The notes beneath the pieces were generated by a model. It was not told the origin of the DNA and ran no database searches. It worked only from the letters and a program-made list of their open reading frames with translations. DNA of 64,000 nt, from contig JAEWQV010000034.1 of NCBI GenBank assembly GCA_023399055.1, positions 357,721 through 421,720 on the forward strand, given 5' to 3'. The stretch is from Bacillota bacterium. Its GTDB lineage: Bacteria; Bacillota; Clostridia; Lachnospirales; Lachnospiraceae. Every line of letters begins with the position of its first letter. Positions within the stretch are counted from its first letter, which is position 1. Of the stretch, positions 16,833 through 25,471 are shown piece after piece. A program made the position numbers and the translations under genes.

Positions 16833-17592
16833 TATACATACACATATAATACCAGGAATTGATGATGGTTCACAGACGATGGATGCTTCCATCAAAATGG
16901 CAAGGATTGCATATGAAAATGGCGTCAATACGTTGATAGCAACACCGCATTGTAACATTGAAGGTGTATTTGAAAATTATTATGATCAAAGTTTTGTTGA
17001 TCGATTTTTATTTCTGGAAGAAGCTATTAAAAAAGAAAATATTCCACTGCAACTTCACCTTGGTATGGAAGTCTATGCTACGGAAGAGGTACCGGAGTTA
17101 TTAAAAAAAGGTAAGATTACAACTCTGAATCAATCAAAATACATATTAATTGAATTTAGTTTTCAAAAAGATAGCCTGCTTATCGAATTTTTATTACAAG
17201 AATTAGTACAGCTTGGATATGTCCCGATTATTGCTCATCCCGAGCGATATCCCTATGTGCAAAAACATCCAGATATGGTTTATGATTGGATAGAACAGGG
17301 TTGTTATATACAAATTAACAAGGGAAGTATTATGGGCAATTTTGGATTTTCTGCGCGTAATACGGCCATTTATTTATTAGAATGCAAGTTAGCATCCTTT
17401 GTAGCAAGTGATGGGCATGGTGCAACGCAAAGAACAACAGACTTATCAAGGGTATATCAGTATATTAAAAGCAGATATACAGACAAGTACGCAGAAGTAC
17501 TTTTTAATGAGAACCCAAGGCGTGTAATTGATAACAAAGAATTAATTAGGCCGGGCAGACTTAGAGAATCAGAAGGAAGTTATTTATTATAA
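16825..17592 (+). CDS. cpsB: CpsB/YwqE-type tyrosine-protein phosphatase (PHP domain)
   Basis: Metal-dependent phosphatase that dephosphorylates BY-kinases controlling polysaccharide export. The 255 residues have the PHP-fold signatures: IHTHIIPGIDDGSQT at the N-terminus, TPHCN near residue 45, IAHPERYPYVQ in the middle and ASDGHG near residue 194. These supply the metal-binding His and Asp residues. The ATG is inside the end of the S26 peptidase gene (8-nt overlap). It stands upstream of two tyrosine kinases, its expected substrates, as in cps/eps operons of Firmicutes. Confidence 0.9.
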   Translation: MIDIHTHIIPGIDDGSQTMDASIKMARIAYENGVNTLIATPHCNIEGVFENYYDQSFVDRFLFLEEAIKKENIPLQLHLGMEVYATEEVPELLKKGKITTLNQSKYILIEFSFQKDSLLIEFLLQELVQLGYVPIIAHPERYPYVQKHPDMVYDWIEQGCYIQINKGSIMGNFGFSARNTAIYLLECKLASFVASDGHGATQRTTDLSRVYQYIKSRYTDKYAEVLFNENPRRVIDNKELIRPGRLRESEGSYLL

Positions 17593-17648
17593 ACACCATG
17601 CCTGCAGCCCAAAGTATGCAGGTAAGAAAAAGGGCTTGGAGGTTAAAT

Positions 17649-18527
17649 ATGAAATTACTTAGAATAGCCGGTATTCTGATATTTCTACTTTCCACAATAT
17701 CATTTACTACTTATCGGTTTTATGTAAAAAATCAAATAGATACTATTGGACCGGAGATTAGTCTCCCAGGTGAAAGTATAACAATTAGTGTAAAGGATTC
17801 TACTGAAAAATTACTGGAAGGGGTAGCCGCTTTCGACCAGATGGATAAGGATGTAACGAAATCTATTATTATTGAGAATATATCAGATTTTAATATTTCT
17901 GGAACTCGAATGATTACGTATGCTGCCTTTGATGGAAAGTATAATGTAACCACACAGGAACGAGAACTGGTTTATTCGGATTATGAACCAATAAGATTTA
18001 AACTGTCAAAACCACTTAGCTTTGAGGTGGGAGAAAATAATGAAATATTAAACAGTTTGAGTGCGTCTGATAGTCTGGATGGAGACATTACAGACAAAAT
18101 ATCCTTTAATATACCGGAATACTCTTTTGGGGAGATACAGGGAAGTTACATGGTTAAGTTCCAGGTAACAAATAGTGCCGGAGAAACAGCTATACTACCT
18201 GCCGAAATAGAATTTCATAACCCTGACTATAGTAACCAAGATAAGGTACCAGAGCTGATTTTAAGGGAGTATTTGATCTATCAAAAAACAGGTGACAATG
18301 TAAATCCTAGGTCTTATTTAAATAAAATAATAATTGGAAACCAGGAGTATAGTTTAACCTATAATTTGGGAAATAGCATTACATCAAACCAAATAGATAT
18401 CAATAAGGTTACATATGAGTCAAACTTAGATATGAAAAATCCTGGAGTATATGCAATTAATTATAGCTATACGTCTGAGGACGGCTATACGGGGACTACC
18501 AGATTACTTGTAGTAGTAGAAGAATAG
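17649..18527 (+). CDS. Membrane-anchored Ig-like (DUF5011-type) protein
   Basis: A 292-residue protein with one N-terminal membrane segment (LLRIAGILIFLLSTISFTTY) and an extracellular remainder. Two repeats resemble bacterial Ig-like/DUF5011 domains, with cores such as AFDQMDKDVTKSI and ASDSLDGDITDKI, each followed by a strand ending in YAAFDG or FQVTNSAG. No catalytic motif is seen. The ATG at 17649 has TTGGAGG upstream; a longer reading from 17598 lacks a ribosome site. Located between the phosphatase and kinases, it may act as a cell-surface scaffold for polysaccharide assembly, but the function is not known. Confidence 0.65.
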   Translation: MKLLRIAGILIFLLSTISFTTYRFYVKNQIDTIGPEISLPGESITISVKDSTEKLLEGVAAFDQMDKDVTKSIIIENISDFNISGTRMITYAAFDGKYNVTTQERELVYSDYEPIRFKLSKPLSFEVGENNEILNSLSASDSLDGDITDKISFNIPEYSFGEIQGSYMVKFQVTNSAGETAILPAEIEFHNPDYSNQDKVPELILREYLIYQKTGDNVNPRSYLNKIIIGNQEYSLTYNLGNSITSNQIDINKVTYESNLDMKNPGVYAINYSYTSEDGYTGTTRLLVVVEE

Positions 18528-18536
18528 GAGACAAGC

Positions 18537-19967
18537 ATGCCAATGAAAGACAATATATATCATAAAGATGAAATTACAATTGACATTTATGACATCCTGC
18601 GTCATTTAGTAAAAGATATTTGGCTAATTGTATTAATAGGATTATCTTGTGCAATGTGTGCCAATATTGTAGCTAATTTATTGTACAAGCCAGTATATAC
18701 AGCAAGTGCTATGTATGTGGTTACTACCAAAGGTTCGAATGATATATATGGTAATCTCTCGGCAGCAAACAATGTGGCCGAAACTATTACTTCAATTTTG
18801 TCAAGTAATGTTCTTGCCAATAAAGTTGCTTTGGATCTTGGTATGGATACAGTACCTGGTACCGTCAGTGCCTATGCAATTGAAGAGACAAATTTGCTGG
18901 GCTTAACGGTGAGTGCATCAAGCCCGATGATGGCATATCAAATTATTACATCAGTAATGAATAATTATACCTCAGTATCTAGTAATATATTTAAAAATGT
19001 AATATTAAATGTCATGGAAGCACCAGTATTTCCTACTTATCCCGATAATTATGTTGATGAGGAAGGAATAATGAAAAAGGCATTTGTATTAGGAATGGCT
19101 GTGATGACAGCTCTATTAATTGTTTTATCGATAAATAGAGATAACATAAAGAATGAAAAAGATATAACTAAGAAACTGGATACCAAACTGCTAGGAATTA
19201 TCTATCATGAAAACAAAAATAAGACACTTCGTACAAAATTATTTCGAAAGAAGAAGAGTATACTCATTAACAGTCCAACGGTAAGTTTTCCATTTGTTGA
19301 AAATTTTAAGAAAATACGTGCAAAGCTGGAATATAAAGTTGGACAAAGTGAAGGTAATGTCATACTTGTAACCAGTGTTCTGGAGAATGAGGGCAAATCA
19401 ACTATTGCCACTAATCTTGCATTAGCCTTGGCGCAAAAGTCTTTTAATGTATTGTTAATCGACGCGGATCTTTGTAAACCTTCTATTTATAAAGTTCTTG
19501 AAAAGAAGGTTCTAAAGGAGCAGGAAATAGGTAATTGTGTTAAAAATCAATGTAATGTAAAGGAGTCATTTAGCTTTGATACGGACACCGGACTATACCT
19601 GTTAATTGGAAGTGAAACCTATAAGAACTCCACAGATCTATTGGCAAGTGAGTCTTTCCAGAAAATAATTTCAGAAACGAAAAACCTCATGGATTATATC
19701 ATTGTTGACGCGCCACCTATGTCGGTGTCGGCGGATGCGGAGGTTTTAGCAGATGTCGTGGATACCTCACTTTTGGTTATTCGGCAAAGTACAGCTCACT
19801 CCGGCAGCATCAATGATTCCATAGATATTCTCACGAATTGTAAGTCAGAGTATTTGGGATGCATCTTTAATAATGTTCACAATTCCTTTTATGGATTTTC
19901 ACTTCAAGGGCAGGATCATTATTCCAGTAATAAATATTATGGACATTATAAAACAAAGCGTATATAA
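18537..19967 (+). CDS. Wzz-type chain-length domain fused to BY tyrosine kinase (first copy)
   Basis: Controls polymerisation and export of a surface polysaccharide. The 476 residues have a Wzz-like membrane domain with helices at about 28-50 and 180-200 enclosing a short external loop. A cytoplasmic kinase follows with Walker A SVLENEGKST, Walker A' LLIDADLCKPS and Walker B YIIVDAPPM. The C-terminal tail carries the tyrosine cluster (YSSNKYYGHY) that is autophosphorylated in BY-kinases. In most Firmicutes the two halves are separate proteins, so the fusion is more like the Gram-negative Wzc layout. Followed 17 nt later by a second, divergent copy. Confidence 0.88.
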   Translation: MPMKDNIYHKDEITIDIYDILRHLVKDIWLIVLIGLSCAMCANIVANLLYKPVYTASAMYVVTTKGSNDIYGNLSAANNVAETITSILSSNVLANKVALDLGMDTVPGTVSAYAIEETNLLGLTVSASSPMMAYQIITSVMNNYTSVSSNIFKNVILNVMEAPVFPTYPDNYVDEEGIMKKAFVLGMAVMTALLIVLSINRDNIKNEKDITKKLDTKLLGIIYHENKNKTLRTKLFRKKKSILINSPTVSFPFVENFKKIRAKLEYKVGQSEGNVILVTSVLENEGKSTIATNLALALAQKSFNVLLIDADLCKPSIYKVLEKKVLKEQEIGNCVKNQCNVKESFSFDTDTGLYLLIGSETYKNSTDLLASESFQKIISETKNLMDYIIVDAPPMSVSADAEVLADVVDTSLLVIRQSTAHSGSINDSIDILTNCKSEYLGCIFNNVHNSFYGFSLQGQDHYSSNKYYGHYKTKRI

Positions 19968-19984
19968 GTTATGGAGGATAGAAC

Positions 19985-21451
19985 ATGAGTACAGTCGAAA
20001 AAAATCTGGAGGACAATGAATTAACCATTGACCTATCTGCTGTGTTATATAATATTTGGAGTGGAATAAAAAAATTTTGGTGGCTTGTACTAGTGCTTGC
20101 AATAATAACATCTACCATTGCCTGCCTTGAGTTAAAATACAGTTATCAACCCTATTATAAAGCATTCGCAACGTTTACTGTAAATCTAAATGTAAATGAC
20201 AGTGACAGTATCTATGAAGATAGTCTACGTGCTTCACAGTTGTCTGTTACCTTCCCTTATATCTTATCCAGTAGTATTTTGATGAATATCATTGCTGAGG
20301 ATTTGGGTGTGGAAAATATATCTGATTCTATTTCTGCTACTAATATTGAGGGAACAAATTTATTTACCATTCAGGTTACTTCCTATGATGCAGGAGGGGC
20401 TTATGAGGTACTGCAATCAGTAATAAAAAATTATCCGAGAGTTGCCGAGACGGTAGTGGGAGCTACTTATTTAACAATGATAGAAGATTCTGGAGTTCCC
20501 TCGCAGCCCGATAATGAGCTGGATTATATAAGCAGTATTAAGTATGGTATGGTGCCGGGAGTACTAATAGGAGGCATATTGATTGCTATCTATGCGCTAA
20601 CACGTAGAACTGTATTTAAGTTTGATGATCTATCCGGATTGACGAATATAAAACAACTTGGAACGTTACCTAGCGTAGTGTTTAAAAAAAGAGGTAAGAA
20701 AAAAACAAATGTCATATCCCTTGAGAATGATAAATTACCTTACTCTTACATAGACAATATAAATAAAATAAAAACTAGAATAAAGAAAATGGCATACATG
20801 AAGGGTATAAATTCTATTTTGGTTACGAGTGCTATGCCCAGCGAAGGTAAGAGTACAGTTGCACTAAATCTGGCACTTTCCTTGGCAGCAGAAGGGAAAA
20901 AGATTATTTTAGTAGATTGTGATCTGCGCAGGCCGTCTATTTTAAATATGATCTCCAAATTAGGAGAGGTGAACAATTTAGAAAATGTCTTAAAGGGAGA
21001 AGCAGATCTGGAGGATGCAGTTTTTTTCGACGAAGACTTAAAATTATATATCCTGGCATGCTTAGAACCTATAGAGAATTCCAGTGAGGCAATTGGTTCG
21101 GAAAGGATGAAGCTCCTTCTAAAAAAACTAGAAGAGACTTATGAATATGTAATACTTGATACAGCACCTTCCGCAATCTTATCCGATACCTCGGATCTGG
21201 CTAAAGATGTAGCTGGCGCGGTATTTGTAGTTCGACAGAATTACGCTAAGGTTAATCAAATAATAAATGCCTTAGAGCATATTACGGGTAGCAGTAATAT
21301 TGATATTTTAGGTTGTATTTTAAACAATACAAAATCCCAGCATCATGGTTATGGATATGGTTACGGCTATGGTTATGGATATGGCAATGGTGGATATGGG
21401 TATAGGGGAAAGAAGAAAAATGAAGAAGAAATTAAGGAACAAGCCGGTTAA
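19985..21451 (+). CDS. Wzz-type chain-length domain fused to BY tyrosine kinase (second copy)
   Basis: Second fused co-polymerase and tyrosine kinase, 488 residues. Membrane helices lie near residues 30-52 and 183-203. The kinase has Walker A SAMPSEGKST, Walker A' ILVDCDLRRPS and Walker B YVILDTAPS. The tail after SQHHG is a run of Tyr-Gly dipeptides, followed by a charged end (GKKKNEEEIKEQAG). This gives many phosphorylatable tyrosines in an unusually regular array. The next gene starts inside the tail-coding sequence (32-nt overlap). The sequence differs enough from the first copy that the pair probably form a heteromer or serve different steps. Confidence 0.88.
   Translation: MSTVEKNLEDNELTIDLSAVLYNIWSGIKKFWWLVLVLAIITSTIACLELKYSYQPYYKAFATFTVNLNVNDSDSIYEDSLRASQLSVTFPYILSSSILMNIIAEDLGVENISDSISATNIEGTNLFTIQVTSYDAGGAYEVLQSVIKNYPRVAETVVGATYLTMIEDSGVPSQPDNELDYISSIKYGMVPGVLIGGILIAIYALTRRTVFKFDDLSGLTNIKQLGTLPSVVFKKRGKKKTNVISLENDKLPYSYIDNINKIKTRIKKMAYMKGINSILVTSAMPSEGKSTVALNLALSLAAEGKKIILVDCDLRRPSILNMISKLGEVNNLENVLKGEADLEDAVFFDEDLKLYILACLEPIENSSEAIGSERMKLLLKKLEETYEYVILDTAPSAILSDTSDLAKDVAGAVFVVRQNYAKVNQIINALEHITGSSNIDILGCILNNTKSQHHGYGYGYGYGYGYGNGGYGYRGKKKNEEEIKEQAG
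21347..21388 (+). repeat. Tandem hexanucleotide repeat encoding the Tyr-Gly tail
   Basis: Six successive GGNTAY units (Gly-Tyr) followed by GGCAAT, then an irregular GGTGGATATGGGTATAGG. Third positions vary, which shows selection on the protein rather than fresh slippage, but the array could still change length. Confidence 0.85.
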
Positions 21452-22538
21452 AAAAATAATTATAGCGGTGGCTATACTTATTTCAGTGATTCTAATCATT
21501 GCAGTTTCAGCGTATCTTTATGTGTCGAGTTTTATTCATAAAATGAATCTGGTAGAGGACCAAGATATTATTACAGTATCTGCTTCTGAAATGACGGGAG
21601 TAGATATTGAAACTGAAATCCTACCCGAAGAAGAGGATGTTGACGTTAATGTACCAGAGGCCACAGAAACGGAAATAGCAAGCCTAGAGGATGATATTAG
21701 AAACAATATGGAAAAAAATCAGACTGAGATTCTTAATGATAAGGATGTGCTTAATATCCTGCTGATTGGAAGTGATACAAGAAAAGTAGGACAGGGTGGA
21801 AGATCGGATGCAATGATTTTGGTGTCCATTAATAAGAAAAATCAGCATATAGCAGTGACTTCTATTCTTAGAGATATTTATTTGAAAATCCCTGGTTATA
21901 AGCAAAGTAATCGCATCAATGCTGCTTATGCTTATGGTGGAGCAAATCTCCTTATGGATACCATTGAGCAGAATTTTAAGGTTAAAGTTGATAAGTATGT
22001 TGCTATTGATTTTTTTGCATTCATTGATATGGTAGATGCTGTAGGTGGTGTGAAATTAGAGGTTAGCGAGCAAGAAATACCAGTAATTAATGAGTATGTA
22101 TTGGAATTAAATCTATTGAAAAAAGTAAATGAGGATATGGATTTATTAAAAAAGCCTGGACTTTTGTTGCTCAATGGAAAGCAAGCACTTGGTTATGCAA
22201 GAAATCGATATGTGGGGAATGCAGACTTTGAGAGAACTGCCAGACAGAGACGTGTATTAGAGCAGACCTATACCAATTTAAAAAATCTAAACTTGAATCA
22301 ACTAAAAGACTTATTAAATAAAATTCTGCCTCAAATTACAACCAATTTAAGCGAAGGGGATATATTTTCCCTGTTATTATCTTTGCCCGCTATTAAAAAT
22401 TATGAGATAGAACAAGGATCAATTCCGGTTAATGACTCCTATGCGGGTGTAAAAATCCGAGGAATGGCGGTTCTAAGTATTGATTTTAATAAGAACATCA
22501 GTGAATTGCAGCAAATGATATATAGGGAACAACAATAG
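21420..22538 (+). CDS. LytR-CpsA-Psr (LCP) family ligase
   Basis: Predicted membrane enzyme that transfers an undecaprenyl-linked glycopolymer onto peptidoglycan or a protein. The 372 residues have one N-terminal helix (IIIAVAILISVILIIAVSAYLYV), then a Glu/Asp-rich linker, then the LCP domain with NILLIGSDTR, GGRSDAMILVSINKK, TSILRDIYLKIPG and the later LNGKQALGYARNRYVGNADFERTARQRRVL, including conserved Arg and Asp residues that bind the lipid pyrophosphate. The ATG at 21420 (AGGGGA upstream) is preferred over an upstream in-frame ATG inside the kinase repeat. Last gene of the polysaccharide module; a weak hairpin AGCAAG/CTTGCT with a T-rich end follows the stop. Confidence 0.9.
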   Translation: MKKKLRNKPVKKIIIAVAILISVILIIAVSAYLYVSSFIHKMNLVEDQDIITVSASEMTGVDIETEILPEEEDVDVNVPEATETEIASLEDDIRNNMEKNQTEILNDKDVLNILLIGSDTRKVGQGGRSDAMILVSINKKNQHIAVTSILRDIYLKIPGYKQSNRINAAYAYGGANLLMDTIEQNFKVKVDKYVAIDFFAFIDMVDAVGGVKLEVSEQEIPVINEYVLELNLLKKVNEDMDLLKKPGLLLLNGKQALGYARNRYVGNADFERTARQRRVLEQTYTNLKNLNLNQLKDLLNKILPQITTNLSEGDIFSLLLSLPAIKNYEIEQGSIPVNDSYAGVKIRGMAVLSIDFNKNISELQQMIYREQQ

Positions 22539-22681
22539 CAAGCACCTGATTTAGCATCAATGTATTTGTTCTTGCTTTATACATATTTAATCTCTATAAT
22601 AGATTAAAATTATATACACAAAGTAATAGGTGAATATTGTTTATGCTCATTTTCACAGTTACTGTAAGAATGGAGGTTTTT

Positions 22682-23056
22682 ATGTTTCAAGTAATACAGA
22701 CAGAGAATGCACCAGCGGCCATTGGGCCTTATTCCCAGGCATTAAGACAAGGCAATTTATTATTTTCATCGGGACAAATTCCAATTGATCCTGCAACTGG
22801 ACAGGTTGTTGACGGAGAAATAAAGGAACAAGCCCTGCAGGTTATGAAAAATATTGAGGCAATTTTAAAAGAGGCAGGAGCAACGTTTGAGCAGGTTATT
22901 AAAACAACGTGCTTCCTAAAAAACATGGATGATTTTGCGGCATTTAATGAAATATATTCACAGTACTTTACTGGCAAACCTGCTAGATCCTGTGTGGCAG
23001 TTGCAAAACTCCCGAAGGATGTACTCTGTGAAGTAGAGGTTATAGCAGTCATCTAA
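22682..23056 (+). CDS. ridA: RidA family reactive-intermediate deaminase
   Basis: Hydrolyses reactive enamine/imine intermediates formed by PLP enzymes. The 124-residue length fits the family exactly. The pattern APAAIGPYSQA near the start, SGQIPIDPATG, a conserved Arg in KPARSCVAV and a C-terminal PKDVLCEVEVIAV are diagnostic of RidA/YjgF. The ATG at 22682 follows GGAGG; a longer reading from 22637 has no ribosome site. Monocistronic, closed by a strong terminator. Confidence 0.94.
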   Translation: MFQVIQTENAPAAIGPYSQALRQGNLLFSSGQIPIDPATGQVVDGEIKEQALQVMKNIEAILKEAGATFEQVIKTTCFLKNMDDFAAFNEIYSQYFTGKPARSCVAVAKLPKDVLCEVEVIAVI

Positions 23057-23116
23057 CAAAGTAATACCATTTTTCTTCCGTTATTGACAAGATATGAGTT
23101 GTAATATATAGTATAA

Positions 23117-23153
23117 AAAAAGCAACGAGGCTGGATAAGTCTTGTTGCTTTTT
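23117..23153 (+). terminator. Terminator after ridA
   Basis: Thirteen-pair stem AAAAAGCAACGAG/CTTGTTGCTTTTT (one GU pair) with an 11-nt loop, ending in five Ts. Confidence 0.88.
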
Positions 23154-23244
23154 GAATATCTATGCATTTTATAATATAAAATATTCAAGATGGTTGTGAT
23201 ATAGCAAAAAAATTAAAAGTTGTTCTGTAACTGGGGGAGGAAAT

Positions 23245-24756
23245 ATGCTAAGGAGAAACAAAGAATTAGATAAAAGAACTTTGGAAGCAAATGAATTAAG
23301 TAACAGTACGCATCAATTAGTACAGGGGAACCTAGATATTTCAATTAATGAAGGGGATTATACATTTCTTGGTGATTTGGCTACAGACATCAACCAGATC
23401 AGTACAGCTTTTAATGGATATATTAATGAGATTGCACATATCCTATCCCATCTATCTGCTGGCAACATGACAGTTTCCTTTTCAAAAGATATTAACTATG
23501 TTGGTGATTTTCTGCCGATAAAAAATGCGCTTCATAAAATCAAGCATTCTCTCAACAGTTCCTTTGAAGAAATTAATCACTTAACTGCTGAAGTGGACAA
23601 AATGTGTAATCAAGTGGAGCAAGGGTCCACCAAGATAGCAAAAAATGCAGTAGAACAAGCACAGTTAATTACCGATTTGACAAATACAATCTATGAGATT
23701 ACAGAACAAACTTCAAATAATGCGGTAAATGCCAAGTCAGCAGCAGATAATGTTAACTTAATTCAACAAGCTGCAAATACAGGCAGTAAGTACATGGACC
23801 AAATGCTTACATCCATTCAGGAAGTAAAATCCTCCTCCGATGATATTTCGCACATTGTCACAATGATTAGTGATATTGCAGGACAGACAAAACTTCTTGC
23901 GCTGAATGCTGCAATCGAAGCTGCCCGTGCCGGTGAATACGGTAGGGGTTTCAGTGTGGTAGCAAGCGAAGTGGGAATGTTAGCTCAAAGATGTACCGAT
24001 GCAGTTGGTCAAACGTCCCAATTAATTGAAAATAGTATTAAGACAGCAGAAATAAGTGTGATTACAGCTAATAAAACGTCGGAAAGCTTTCGTAGTATCC
24101 AAACATCAATTAATGATGTGACTAAATTGTGTACAGATATTGCAGAGGTTTCAGAGGAACAGGCGGATAGTTTAAAGAATACTTCAAAAATTATTACCGA
24201 AATCTCTAGCGTAGTACAGGATAATGCTGCTTATGCACAGGAGAACTGTGCGGGCATTACGCATTTGTCAGAATCTTCAGCACATTTAAAGAAGGTTATG
24301 TCAAGATATCGATTAAAGAATCAGTCTACAACAAATGTAATACCTATAGATACAAACAAATTAGAAGAGAGCTTGCAAAAGAAACTGTTTGATTTATTGA
24401 AACCTGCTTCTAGTGCAAATGCTATTGATAAAGCGCTGGAAGCAATAATAAAAGAACATAAGGATTTTGAATGTCTCTATGTGATAAATGATGAGGGGTA
24501 TCAGACAAGTCATACAATTATGAATCCTGAGCTTTTTATTGAACAGGATGAGAACTTTAAGCCGGCTATGCCTGGAGACAATCACGGAGCAAAGAAGTAT
24601 TTTAGACAAGCGCTTGGTAATAGAGGAGAGTGGTATACTTCCTATGAATATATTTCAACTGCTACCGGTGGACTCTGTCAGACCCTTTCCTGCTCTTATG
24701 AAGGTAATGACAGTAAAACCTATGTAATATGTGTAGATTTAATCTGTAAATTCTAG
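23245..24756 (+). CDS. Soluble methyl-accepting chemotaxis protein with C-terminal sensor domain
   Basis: Cytoplasmic chemoreceptor-like signalling protein of 503 residues without membrane segments. The first 115 residues look like two HAMP-like repeats (GNLDISINEGDYTFLGDLATDIN and GNMTVSFSKDINYVGDFLPIKN). A methyl-accepting coiled coil follows, whose tip sequence is AGQTKLLALNAAIEAARAGEYGRGF (about residues 210-235), the CheA/CheW contact. After the coiled coil, about 130 residues (from roughly 375) form a globular domain with ECLYVINDEGYQTSHTIMNP and KYFRQALGNRGEWYTSYEYIS. This resembles PDC/Cache-type sensor sequence placed at the C-terminus and inside the cell, which is unusual. Preceded by GGGGGAGG. 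No che gene nearby. Confidence 0.85.
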   Translation: MLRRNKELDKRTLEANELSNSTHQLVQGNLDISINEGDYTFLGDLATDINQISTAFNGYINEIAHILSHLSAGNMTVSFSKDINYVGDFLPIKNALHKIKHSLNSSFEEINHLTAEVDKMCNQVEQGSTKIAKNAVEQAQLITDLTNTIYEITEQTSNNAVNAKSAADNVNLIQQAANTGSKYMDQMLTSIQEVKSSSDDISHIVTMISDIAGQTKLLALNAAIEAARAGEYGRGFSVVASEVGMLAQRCTDAVGQTSQLIENSIKTAEISVITANKTSESFRSIQTSINDVTKLCTDIAEVSEEQADSLKNTSKIITEISSVVQDNAAYAQENCAGITHLSESSAHLKKVMSRYRLKNQSTTNVIPIDTNKLEESLQKKLFDLLKPASSANAIDKALEAIIKEHKDFECLYVINDEGYQTSHTIMNPELFIEQDENFKPAMPGDNHGAKKYFRQALGNRGEWYTSYEYISTATGGLCQTLSCSYEGNDSKTYVICVDLICKF

Positions 24757-24828
24757 ACCTTAATAAACGGTTATTCCACTTAGAATAAAGCAAAAAAGTG
24801 AATGGTTAATAGAATGAATTATTTAATT

Positions 24829-24917
24829 GAGAACGGCTTCCCATAATACACTGTTTGACAGATCAGCTTGCAAATAGCAAGGTGTCGGTCAAGCTGTGTG
24901 TGGGGGAAGCCGTTCTC
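24829..24917. repeat. Large inverted repeat with nested stems
   Basis: Perfect 14-bp ends GAGAACGGCTTCCC (24829-24842) and GGGAAGCCGTTCTC (24904-24917) enclose a second imperfect stem (CACTGTTTGAC with GTCAAGCTGTG) and an inner CTTGC/GCAAG hairpin. It lies between the convergent chemoreceptor gene and a minus-strand small gene. No T-run flanks it, so it may be a bulky bidirectional terminator, a structured RNA or a miniature inverted-repeat element. No second copy was noticed in the window. Confidence 0.8.
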
Positions 24918-24951
24918 GATTCTTTCCTATAAACTACGATACTAATGGGCC

Positions 24952-25383
24952 TTATACGGCATTATGGCAAAAAGCTGCGATGCTATCAATTGGTATATCG
25001 CATACAGAGCCGGTCTGGCGCCAACAATTATCACGGCCACCTCTACCATTATTACCAACACTGCAGCCTCTAACACCTGAAAAATCATTATTGTTGTTAA
25101 CGCCATTATTATTGAAGCCGTTGTTATTAAAACCGTTATTAAAGTTATTACCGCAAATACTCTCTGAGAGTGGATTGGATGGTGCCATACCTTGTTCTGT
25201 AACAAGACGCACAAAACACTGATTAACAGAGAGAACTACACCGGTAAATCCACAGCCGGAAGCTCCTCCACTGGTGGTAAATATCGTAACAGTTTCTCCA
25301 ATAAATCTACTGATATGATTCGCTAAGCGCTGATTGCAATTGCCACTCTGGCTACAGCTTCCATTATTACTTCTACTAGACAT
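24952..25383 (-). CDS. Small Gly/Asn/Cys protein, paralogue of the next gene
   Basis: Family not recognised. The 143-residue protein has two conserved blocks shared with the neighbouring gene: FIGETVTIFTTSGGASGCGF followed by TGVVLSVNQCFVRLVTEQG and SNPLSESICG, and the end VCDIPIDSIAAFCHNAV. Between them lies a low-complexity linker of repeated NNGF/NNNG units and GRGGRD. There is no signal peptide. The Cys content, low-complexity Asn/Gly and the sporulating host suggest a spore coat or exosporium-type protein, but this is a guess. Good ribosome site (GGAGG) before the ATG. Confidence 0.7.
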   Translation of the reverse strand: MSSRSNNGSCSQSGNCNQRLANHISRFIGETVTIFTTSGGASGCGFTGVVLSVNQCFVRLVTEQGMAPSNPLSESICGNNFNNGFNNNGFNNNGVNNNNDFSGVRGCSVGNNGRGGRDNCWRQTGSVCDIPIDSIAAFCHNAV

Positions 25384-25412
25384 ATAAATCCTCCATTCTT
25401 ATTTTACACACT

Positions 25413-25451
25413 AAAAAAAATAATTCACCATACAAGTGATTCATCGTATGG
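25413..25451 (-). terminator. Terminator after the 102-residue protein gene
   Basis: On the minus strand, CCATAC/GTATGG (25451-25446 and 25433-25428) with a 12-nt loop is followed, after a TGAATTA spacer, by eight Ts (25420-25413). The short stem and offset T-run keep confidence moderate. Confidence 0.45.
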
Positions 25452-25471
25452 GTTTCCTGTGTTTATATAGC

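Noticed and set aside
21345..21419. Longer LCP protein starting MVMDMVTAMVMDM
   Set aside because: It is the shifted reading of the Gly-Tyr repeat; the ATG at 21420 with AGGGGA gives the normal N-terminal helix.
24896..25222. Plus-strand frame rich in Pro/Leu
   Set aside because: It is the reverse reading of the Asn-rich linker of the minus-strand gene, which has its own ribosome site and a paralogue.
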